Part shown: positions 25,015 through 32,712 of the stretch, piece after piece
Layout: each line of letters starts with the position of its first letter
Position numbering within the stretch: position 1 is the stretch's first letter
Assembly (NCBI RefSeq): GCF_900454835.1
Contig: NZ_UGTM01000002.1
Span: 1,156,229 to 1,220,228 of the forward strand
Length of the DNA: 64,000 bases
From: Prevotella denticola
GTDB lineage: Bacteria; Bacteroidota; Bacteroidia; Bacteroidales; Bacteroidaceae
Direction: 5' to 3'
Program-made: the position numbers and the translations under genes
The notes under the pieces: generated by a model
Databases searched by the model: none
The model's input: only the letters and a program-made list of their open reading frames with translations
Told to the model about the DNA's origin: nothing

Positions 25015-26059
25015 GGCGATAGCACACGGAAGTACGGCTCTGGACTATATTTTCAGAGAAGGCAAACTCGGCAGTCGGCTTGCCTTCCACAATCTTTGCA
25101 GCAGGGAGCCAAAGAGCATCTATGAGGAAATGAAAGTCGTCAGCGACTATAACAACCGTTGCAGGAACAAGTTTCTCCGTATCGAAATAGGCATTGCACC
25201 GCGGGACGAGAAAAAGTTGCCTGTATCCGAACTGATGCGGATAGCTCATTTGTTTGCCAAGCGAATGGGACTTGACAACCACCAATGGGTGGCAGTAACG
25301 CACAAGGACACCGACAACAGACACATTCATATCATTGCCAACCGCATCAGCCTATATGGAGAGGTCTATGATACCACTTTTGTGAGCAACAGGGCTGCAA
25401 GGGTGGCAGAGGAAATCAGCAGGGAGAAAGGCTTGACCATTGCAAAAGAGGTCAAGGCAGAAAGGAAACACCAAAAGACAAAGGCTAATCCCACGAGAGA
25501 GCAAACAAAACAGCAGGTACAGCAAATCTGCTATGCCTTGCTTGACAAATACAAAGGTACAGGCATCACGGGACACTCTATGTTTCTCTACGAACTTCAC
25601 AAGAACGGCATTTCCATAGAGCGTATGAAGAACAAGCAGGGCAAGGTATATGGCTTGAAGTTCTCATACGGAGGACTATCATTCAAGGCTTCCGAAATCG
25701 GCAGGGAGTTCGGCTACCATTCCTTGCAGAAGAACTTTGAAACAACCAACAAGGAAGAATCAAGGAAACCACATCTAACAGTACAAGAGCCGACAGAAAA
25801 GAAAGAACAATCTGATACAGGCTACCAACTTGTACCTCCAAGCCGCTCCTCTATCTCACGAGACAATGATACCTCACAAGTGCAGAATCCCATTGGTGCA
25901 GTGGCAGGCACCATCGTTAGCGCAGCCGATGAAGTGGTGGCGGGGCTGGGCGATTTGATTACACCAACCGCACAGGGCAATGACTATGCTGAAGCAGCAT
26001 GGCAGCGTAAACTCAGATACCAAGCCAATAGAAAGAAAAGACGAGGAAGAGGAATATAA
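24998..26059 (+). CDS. Relaxase / mobilization nuclease (MobP-like)
   Basis: A 353-residue relaxase of the mobilization-nuclease family. The start MIGKCKAIAHGSTALDYIFR supplies the conserved SxxLxYIxR-like element, and the metal triad HxHxx is in DTDNRHIHIIANRISLYGEV (HIHII at about residues 108-112). The N-terminal domain ends near residue 190, followed by a basic tail. It would nick oriT upstream and be moved by the mating system of a helper ICE. It is the last gene of the mobile block. Confidence 0.88.
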   Translation: MIGKCKAIAHGSTALDYIFREGKLGSRLAFHNLCSREPKSIYEEMKVVSDYNNRCRNKFLRIEIGIAPRDEKKLPVSELMRIAHLFAKRMGLDNHQWVAVTHKDTDNRHIHIIANRISLYGEVYDTTFVSNRAARVAEEISREKGLTIAKEVKAERKHQKTKANPTREQTKQQVQQICYALLDKYKGTGITGHSMFLYELHKNGISIERMKNKQGKVYGLKFSYGGLSFKASEIGREFGYHSLQKNFETTNKEESRKPHLTVQEPTEKKEQSDTGYQLVPPSRSSISRDNDTSQVQNPIGAVAGTIVSAADEVVAGLGDLITPTAQGNDYAEAAWQRKLRYQANRKKRRGRGI

Positions 26060-26111
26060 CCTACAACCAGACAATCAATCAAAAATGCAGAAAGAAGAAT
26101 ATTTCATCAAA

Positions 26112-26166
26112 AACGCTTGTTATTCGGTAACAAAGTCTTATCTTTGCAAACAGAATAACAAGCGTT
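26112..26166 (+). promoter_or_regulatory. Promoter framed by 14-bp inverted repeats
   Basis: AACGCTTGTTATTC (26112-26125) and GAATAACAAGCGTT (26153-26166) are perfect inverted repeats. The -33 TTG (26117-26119) is in the left arm, spacing is 19 nt, and TATCTTTG (26139-26146) lies between; the start of transcription would be at or in the right arm. TTATCTTTGC (26138-26147) is one base from the CTnDOT core GTAnnTTTGC. No gene follows. Confidence 0.6.
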
Positions 26167-26457
26167 CTTTGTTAGGCAGAAAACAGCGAAGCCAAGTAGC
26201 TCGCTCGTTTCCAAATCGTTACCAGTTTAGTTGTACAAACAAGGTAACTCCTTTATTTTCAATAAGTTGTATTTTAAGAATTATCTTGCATTGCAACTAA
26301 GCAACTGTTCTCGAACAGCTTGTAACTTACTGCAAACAAGCGATTTAGAAAATGAATGGAAATACATTTCCAGCCGCTTAACCGGTATTGTAAAAAATAC
26401 GGGCATACGTGATTCTCGGGAACATTGCCGGCACAGGAGAGAGTAAACAATCAGGAC

Positions 26458-26486
26458 AAAACAGGGGGCCTCTCAGAGGGTGTTTT
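26458..26486. terminator. Hairpin, possible dnaB terminator
   Basis: AAAACA ... TGTTTT with an inner CCTCT-C-AGAGG makes a two-step stem; on the - strand it is followed by a TTTTGT run. It lies 250 nt beyond the dnaB stop, on the side of the mobile DNA. Confidence 0.45.
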
Positions 26487-26736
26487 CAGGTTTGCTCTGC
26501 TCCTGCTGCGAACAGAACCATAGGCAGATTCTTTGCAGCGGCCTGGCACGACTTTATCCGGTGAGAGGACTTTTCCGACAACGGCTTCACACAGTGACTT
26601 GGGGAGTGCAGCAGCTTTGCACGCCCTTACAGGGTAATAGTCCCTTTTCTGCGGACCTGCACTTCTTTAGAATGACTATGGCCCCGCTGAAACCAGTGCG
26701 CTATAATCTCTCGAAAAGCTCTTGTCAAAGTCCTTG

Positions 26737-28257
26737 TCAGAAAGGTACACGCAAGTCTCCGCCAGGAGGTGGCGGCAATGGTTCATCGTTCATCTTGCTG
26801 CCGATAATCTCTCCTCCCAACGGATCATCAGACATGGGAGCAGAGAATGCCGCATCTTCCGGATTGGAGAAGCGGGTATATTCGCCCCGGAAGTTCAGGA
26901 GCACATCCCCCGTCGCACCCTTTCGGTGCTTGGCAATGATGATCTGTGCCATGCCATGGAGGTCGTTGCCCTTCTCGTCCTGCAGAATGTGATAATATTC
27001 AGGACGGTGTACGAAGAGCACCATATCGGCATCCTGTTCTATGGCACCGGACTCACGCAAGTCGCTCAGCTGCGGCCGTTTGCCCTCCACTCCCTCACGT
27101 TGTTCTACGGCACGGCTCAGCTGCGAGAGTGCCAGCACGGGGATGTTCAGTTCCTTGGCAAGCCCCTTCAGCGAGCGGCTGATGGTCGACACCTCTTCCT
27201 GTCGGCTGTTGAAGCGCATTCCGTTGGCATTCATCAGCTGAAGATAGTCGATCATCAGAATCTGGATGTCATGCTCACGTACCAGCCTGCGCGCCTTCGT
27301 ACGAAGCTCGAAGATGGAAAGACCGGGGGTATCATCTATATAAATAGGTGCTCCCTGCAGCTTCCGGATATTAGAGTCGAAGCGTTCCCATTCGTCATTC
27401 GTCAGCTGTCCGTTGAGAATCTTGCTGCCCGGAACAGAGCAGACATTGGAAATCAGACGGTTCACAAGCTGCACATTGTTCATCTCAAGAGAGAAGAAAG
27501 CAATGGGCTTACGGTAGTCGACGGCGATGTTCTTGGCAATGCTGAGGGCAAAGGATGTCTTTCCCATGGCAGGACGGCCGGCAATGATCACCAGGTCGGA
27601 AGCCTGCCAGCCCGCCGTAATCTTGTCAAGGTCGTGAAAACCGCTGGGGACTCCCGTCAGGCCGCCTTTGTTGTTGGCAGCCTTGAGCAGCAGCTGGTGG
27701 GCCTGTTCGACAACCGTGTCTATCTGCACGTAATCCTGCAACATGTTCTTCTGGGAAATCTCGAACAGCGCACCCTCGGCTTTCTGCATCAGGTCGTCGA
27801 CATCGACCGTCTCGTCGAAGGCATCTGTCTCGATCATCGAAGCAAACTGAATCAGCTGTCGGGCAAGGAACTTCTGTGCAAGGATATGCGCATGGTACTC
27901 TATGTGGGCAGAGGAGGCTACGTTGGAACTGAGTTCCACGATATAGGCTGGCCCGCCGATCTCATCAAGCGTCCCTTTACGGCGAAGCTCCTCGACGACG
28001 GTCATAATGTCGACAGGCTTTTCCTGCAGATTCAGCGACTGTACCGCTCCGTAGATTTTCTGATGACGGGCTTCGTAAAAAGTCTCCGGCTTGATGATTT
28101 CAGACACGACCGTAAAGGCGTCCTTGTCAATCATGAGGGCACCCAGGACAACCTTCTCTATATCCGTCGCCTGCGGCTGCAGATGTCCGAAGGCCGTGTC
28201 GATAGGAGCCTTGCTGGCCCTACGACTGCTTTTGCTGTTACTATTTCTTTCCGGCAT
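26737..28257 (-). CDS. dnaB: Replicative DNA helicase
   Basis: A 506-residue DnaB. The N-terminal domain (about residues 30-130, EKVVLGALMIDKDAFTVVSE) is followed by the RecA-like domain: Walker A GRPAMGKTSFALSIAKN, Walker B ILMIDYLQLM, then LSQLSRAVEQREG and AKHRKGATGDVLLNFRGEYT. It unwinds the fork ahead of DNA polymerase III and loads primase. Length is normal. It reads toward the mobile block and is divergent from ispE. Confidence 0.97.
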   Translation of the reverse strand: MPERNSNSKSSRRASKAPIDTAFGHLQPQATDIEKVVLGALMIDKDAFTVVSEIIKPETFYEARHQKIYGAVQSLNLQEKPVDIMTVVEELRRKGTLDEIGGPAYIVELSSNVASSAHIEYHAHILAQKFLARQLIQFASMIETDAFDETVDVDDLMQKAEGALFEISQKNMLQDYVQIDTVVEQAHQLLLKAANNKGGLTGVPSGFHDLDKITAGWQASDLVIIAGRPAMGKTSFALSIAKNIAVDYRKPIAFFSLEMNNVQLVNRLISNVCSVPGSKILNGQLTNDEWERFDSNIRKLQGAPIYIDDTPGLSIFELRTKARRLVREHDIQILMIDYLQLMNANGMRFNSRQEEVSTISRSLKGLAKELNIPVLALSQLSRAVEQREGVEGKRPQLSDLRESGAIEQDADMVLFVHRPEYYHILQDEKGNDLHGMAQIIIAKHRKGATGDVLLNFRGEYTRFSNPEDAAFSAPMSDDPLGGEIIGSKMNDEPLPPPPGGDLRVPF

Positions 28258-28315
28258 TTGGCAGCAAAATTACAAAAAATATTCCATTCATGACAGCAAT
28301 ATTACAACGTTTTAT

Positions 28316-28323
28316 TATCTTTG
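28316..28323 (+). promoter_or_regulatory. -7 box upstream of ispE
   Basis: TATCTTTG at 28316-28323 matches the Bacteroides -7 element and lies 33 nt before the ispE ATG at 28356. A matching -33 TTG is not visible, so it may be a weaker or regulated promoter. Confidence 0.5.
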
Positions 28324-28355
28324 CAGAAAGAATTCTTAAAACAACATTTCAGACT

Positions 28356-29195
28356 ATGATTACATTCCCTTGCTGCAAAATCAACCTTGGATTAAACATT
28401 GTTGCAAAACGGCCGGACGGCTACCACGACCTTGAAACAGTCTTCTACCCCATTCCTCTCTGTGATGCCCTCGAAATAAAGAAGATGGACGAGGAGTTCC
28501 CTTCTCCTACGCCTGTTGACCTCAAGGTGACGGGTAATTCCACCGGATGTGACGAAAACGAGAATCTGGTGGTAAAAGCCTATCAGATCATAGCGCATGA
28601 CTATGCACTCCCACGTGTACATGCCCACCTTGTCAAGCGTATTCCCATGCAGGCCGGACTTGGCGGCGGCTCATCCGATGCCGCCTACATGATCAGACTG
28701 CTTGACGAACGCTTCCGGCTGAACATGGGTAGTGCCGAGATGGAACGCTATGCAGCCCGGCTGGGAGCTGACTGTGCCTTCTTCATCCGTTCGGAGATCG
28801 CCTATGCGACAGGTGTCGGAGACATCCTTGCGCCTGTGGATGACGAGGACAGCAACCTGGAAGGATATTACCTTGTGCTGGTAAAACCGGATGTAGCCGT
28901 ATCAACGGCCGAGGCATACGAAGGGATAACACCCAGGAAACCGAGAAAATGCTGCCGGGATATCGTACGGCAGCCCATTGACACCTGGCGCAATGAGCTG
29001 ACAAACGACTTTGAAGAATCAGTATTTGCAAAATTCCCTGGACTTGGTGCTGTGAAGAACAAACTGTACGACTGCGGGGCGATATACGCACAGATGTCTG
29101 GCAGCGGGAGCACACTCTTCGGCATCTTCGGGCAGAAGCCTTCTGCCATAGAGGAGAAATTCCGTGGAATGTTCACCTATTGTGTCAGACTATAA
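28356..29195 (+). CDS. ispE: 4-diphosphocytidyl-2-C-methyl-D-erythritol kinase
   Basis: A 279-residue GHMP kinase of the MEP isoprenoid pathway; it phosphorylates CDP-ME. The ATG at 28356 (MITFPCCKINLGLNIVAKRP) is chosen because the canonical AKINLGL motif sits right there. The ATP-binding glycine loop is IPMQAGLGGGSSDAAYMIRL (about residue 95), and the third motif is QMSGSGSTLFGIF. The nuclease-helicase gene starts 20 nt downstream, probably coincident operon. Confidence 0.96.
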   Translation: MITFPCCKINLGLNIVAKRPDGYHDLETVFYPIPLCDALEIKKMDEEFPSPTPVDLKVTGNSTGCDENENLVVKAYQIIAHDYALPRVHAHLVKRIPMQAGLGGGSSDAAYMIRLLDERFRLNMGSAEMERYAARLGADCAFFIRSEIAYATGVGDILAPVDDEDSNLEGYYLVLVKPDVAVSTAEAYEGITPRKPRKCCRDIVRQPIDTWRNELTNDFEESVFAKFPGLGAVKNKLYDCGAIYAQMSGSGSTLFGIFGQKPSAIEEKFRGMFTYCVRL

Positions 29196-29215
29196 CTTCC
29201 CCAACCCGCCAAAAA

Positions 29216-32200
29216 ATGGAAAAAGCATTAACCGTTTACAAGGCTTCGGCAGGATCGGGAAAAACGTTCACACTGGCTTCCGAATACATCACCCTGGTGG
29301 TAAAGAACCCGCAGGATTACAAAAAAATTCTTGCCGTGACTTTCACGAACAAGGCCACACAGGAAATGAAAATACGCATCCTGTCACAGCTGTACGGAAT
29401 TGCCCATCATCTTCCCGACTCACAGGCGTATTTCGACCAGGTCGCCAGAAAGACCGGGTTTCAGGAAACGGTTATCCGAGAAAATGCCGCCGAGGCGTTG
29501 TCGCTGCTCACACATCATTACAATGAGTTCCGGGTGCAGACAATCGATGCTTTCTTCCAGTCTGTATTGCGGAACCTCGCCCGTGAACTCAATCTTACGG
29601 CTAACCTCCGCATCGACCTCAACGACGACCAGGTGGAAGCGCAGGCTGTCGACGAGATGATCGACAGCCTCGAGGAAGGAGAAGAAGTCCTGAAATGGAT
29701 TCGTGACTATATCGACAAGAACATCGAAGATGACCAGGGATGGAATGTCATTGGACAGATAAAAGACTTTGGAAAGAACATCTTCAAGGATTTCTACAAG
29801 GACCACCAGCAGGAACTCAACGAACGCTTCAGTGAAGAATCATTTTTCGACGGTTTCATCACGGATTTACGTAAGAGACGCAAGATGAGTCCGAAAAAGA
29901 TGAATGACCTGGCAAAACAGATGCTTCAGACTATCGATGATGCCGGTATCGATCCATCCTACTTTCTCAAAGGGCTGTACAGTTATATCACCAGACTTGC
30001 CGAGGACAAGCCAACAGGCGACGGACCGTCTGCGAATGTCGGAAAATGCCTGGAAAGTGCAGACAACTGGCTTCTGAAGAAATGTCCATCAGAAGAACGG
30101 GCAACCATCACCGCACTTGTTTCGGAATCATTATACAATGACCTGGTGCAGTTGGAGACACTCCGGAAATCTTCTTGGAGAGAGTTTCAATCCTGCAACC
30201 TCACGCTCAGACATCTCTCACAGCTCCGACTGCTGCACGCCATATCAGAGGCTGTCGACGAGATAAACAAAGACACGAACCGGTTTATGCTAAGCAACAC
30301 ACAATCATTGCTTAGCACATTGATGAAGGATTCTGACACACCTTTTGTATTTGAAAAGATGGGAGCCTACCTGAAACACATCATGATTGATGAGTTCCAG
30401 GATACGAGTACTATTCAATGGAAGAACTTCCGGAAGCTGCTTGACAACTGTATGGCGCAGATAGATTCGCACAATCTGATTGTCGGTGACGTCAAACAGA
30501 GCATATACCGCTGGCGGCAGGGTGACTGGAAACTGCTGAACAATATTGAACATGAATTCTCCGGGGAACAGATAAAAATACAGCCGCTTGACACCAACTA
30601 TCGGTCGGAGGAGCATATCATCCGATTCAACAACGCTTTCTTTTCACGTGCCGTAAAGCAGACTGTAGAAGAATTGGAAAGTGACGGTATCGGAGAGGCA
30701 AACCAACTGACAGAAGCCTACAAGGAAATAGCACAGCATCCAAAGAGAAACGACGGGAAAGGCTGTGTACGTATAAAATTGTTTTATTGTGGGAGAAACG
30801 AAAAGGAGTACAAGGAGAAGGTCCTTGAAGAACTGACCGACAATGTGCGTGAACTCCTTTCACATGGATACCGACAAAAGGACATTGCCATACTCGTACG
30901 CTCAAAAGGGGTCATACAAGACATCGCAGATGAATTTCTGCATACGTTCGGGACAGAAGTCACAATCGTGTCCGACGAGGCTTTTCGGCTGGATGCGTCC
31001 TTGGCTGTCAATGTGATTGTCCATGCGCTCCGATTACTGACACATCCGGAAGACAAACTCACAGAAAGCAAGCTCGTCAAGCTCTACCAGCAACAAGTCC
31101 TACAGACCGGAAAGGATGACAACGCCTTATTTGTTGAAAAAGGCTCCTATAGTGCAAGACACTTGTTGCCAGATGATTATATCAATAGATTTGAGCCTTT
31201 ATTAAGAATGTCACTCATGGATCTTGTCGATGAAATCTATTCTCTCTTCAGTCTTGACAGCCTCGAAGGCCAGAGTGCGTATGTCTGTACGTTCTATGAT
31301 ACATTGAACGAATACCTACGTGACCATCCTGCGGATATTGACGATTTCATCGAAGAATGGGAAGAAAACCTTTCGGCCAATACCATTCAGAGTGACGAGG
31401 TTGAGGGCATCCGGCTGATTACCATTCACAAGAGCAAGGGACTGGAGTACGACAACGTGTTGATTCCATTCTGTGATTGGGAACTGGAAAAAAAGAAGGG
31501 TAACACAATCTGGTGTCCGGGAGAAAACAAAGAGAAGCCTTACGGTGAATTGCCGCTGATTCCCGTAGACTTCTCAAAGAAAAACATGATGGGCACGGTC
31601 TTTGAGGATGACTATAAAGCGGAGCATCTGCAGAATACCGTAGACAACATGAACCTGCTCTATGTTGCATTTACACGTGCGGGAAAGAATCTCTTTATAA
31701 CGGGCAAGCGGACTTCGGACAAGCGGTTCAAAGAACTTCAGAATGGCGGCACAGCTTCCAACCGGTCGCAGATTATACAGCTGCTCCTATCTGAACTCGC
31801 AACGGAGCTTAACAGTGCAAGACTTGATGACCAAGGAGAAAAAGAGACACTCGCTTTTGAATATGGAAGCTTTCCAGACAACGTTCAGAGCATAAAGAAG
31901 AAAGCTACCGCCAATCCCTTTGAAGTTACTCCGGACACGCACACACTGAAAATCGAGACCTTCCCCCATCCTGTCAGCTTCCGGCAAAGCAACAAAAGCC
32001 ACGACTTTGTGAGGGGGGAAGACCTTGATCCATCTGAGAGGAGCCGGTATATAAAGGTGGGGAACATTCTCCATCAGTTGTTTTCAACTATCCTTACCGA
32101 GGCCGACATAGAACCGCGGCTGAAAGAACTGGAGCAGGAAGGAATCATATACAACGACGAGATTACATCAAAAGAGCTGAGAGAAAAGATTGCCGATGCG

Positions 32201-32500
32201 CTCAAGAACGAAATGGTAAAAGGCTGGTTCAGTCCTCGCTGGAAACTCTTCAACGAGTGTACGATCCTCGAATATGACTGTGAGAACAAAGAAGCACAAG
32301 AGCACCGTCCGGACCGCGTCATGACCGACGGCAAAGAGCTTATCGTCGTCGATTTCAAATTCGGCAAGCCACGTGAAGAGTACCGCGAACAAGTGCAGCG
32401 GTATATGAAACTGCTCACAAACATGGGCTATCAGCACGTGTCGGGGTATATCTGGTATGTTATCAGAAACGAGGTCATACCCACTCCGTTCCATACCTGA
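29216..32500 (+). CDS. AddA/RecB-like helicase-nuclease
   Basis: A 1094-residue UvrD-type superfamily 1 helicase with a C-terminal nuclease. Motif I is KASAGSGKTFTLASEYITLV (start), motif II MIDEFQDTSTIQW, motif III VGDVKQSIYRWRQGD, motif IV LDTNYRSEEHIIRFNN, motif V/VI IHKSKGLEYDNVLIPF and LLYVAFTRAGKNLFI. The C-terminal PD-(D/E)XK part has ILHQLFSTIL and LIVVDFKFGKPREEYREQVQ. With the next gene it forms the AddAB-type end-resection complex that starts recombination repair. Confidence 0.9.
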   Translation: MEKALTVYKASAGSGKTFTLASEYITLVVKNPQDYKKILAVTFTNKATQEMKIRILSQLYGIAHHLPDSQAYFDQVARKTGFQETVIRENAAEALSLLTHHYNEFRVQTIDAFFQSVLRNLARELNLTANLRIDLNDDQVEAQAVDEMIDSLEEGEEVLKWIRDYIDKNIEDDQGWNVIGQIKDFGKNIFKDFYKDHQQELNERFSEESFFDGFITDLRKRRKMSPKKMNDLAKQMLQTIDDAGIDPSYFLKGLYSYITRLAEDKPTGDGPSANVGKCLESADNWLLKKCPSEERATITALVSESLYNDLVQLETLRKSSWREFQSCNLTLRHLSQLRLLHAISEAVDEINKDTNRFMLSNTQSLLSTLMKDSDTPFVFEKMGAYLKHIMIDEFQDTSTIQWKNFRKLLDNCMAQIDSHNLIVGDVKQSIYRWRQGDWKLLNNIEHEFSGEQIKIQPLDTNYRSEEHIIRFNNAFFSRAVKQTVEELESDGIGEANQLTEAYKEIAQHPKRNDGKGCVRIKLFYCGRNEKEYKEKVLEELTDNVRELLSHGYRQKDIAILVRSKGVIQDIADEFLHTFGTEVTIVSDEAFRLDASLAVNVIVHALRLLTHPEDKLTESKLVKLYQQQVLQTGKDDNALFVEKGSYSARHLLPDDYINRFEPLLRMSLMDLVDEIYSLFSLDSLEGQSAYVCTFYDTLNEYLRDHPADIDDFIEEWEENLSANTIQSDEVEGIRLITIHKSKGLEYDNVLIPFCDWELEKKKGNTIWCPGENKEKPYGELPLIPVDFSKKNMMGTVFEDDYKAEHLQNTVDNMNLLYVAFTRAGKNLFITGKRTSDKRFKELQNGGTASNRSQIIQLLLSELATELNSARLDDQGEKETLAFEYGSFPDNVQSIKKKATANPFEVTPDTHTLKIETFPHPVSFRQSNKSHDFVRGEDLDPSERSRYIKVGNILHQLFSTILTEADIEPRLKELEQEGIIYNDEITSKELREKIADALKNEMVKGWFSPRWKLFNECTILEYDCENKEAQEHRPDRVMTDGKELIVVDFKFGKPREEYREQVQRYMKLLTNMGYQHVSGYIWYVIRNEVIPTPFHT

Positions 32501-32712
32501 AGCAGAAAAAGACGAAGCATTGCAGTCCTGTTGTTCTGCAAATATCATGGCGATTATCCCAGACAGACGGGAAAGAAATCCCATAAGAACGGAAATAAGC
32601 AACAGAGTAACCAATTAGAAAATAATCGGTTAATAACAGACCGTTAAATCACGACAAGAATCAGAAAGAATCAATCTCTACACCTCATTGTGTGAGGGGG
32701 ACATTTTAAATT

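Larger units (their letters stand above)
26060..26736. other. Non-coding right border of the accessory block
   Basis: No gene in about 680 nt. It contains the inverted-repeat-framed promoter (26112-26166), a hairpin (GTTACC 26218-26223 with GGTAAC 26243-26248, plus GTTT/AAAC inside), a CTGTTC-TCGAACAG palindrome near 26306-26319 and a terminator (26458-26486). The chromosome resumes with dnaB. The edge of the mobile DNA probably lies between 26.06 and 26.46 kb. Confidence 0.5.

Noticed and set aside
26722..28293. Long + strand frame over dnaB
   Set aside because: It mirrors the dnaB gene in another frame; dnaB motifs are all present on the other strand.
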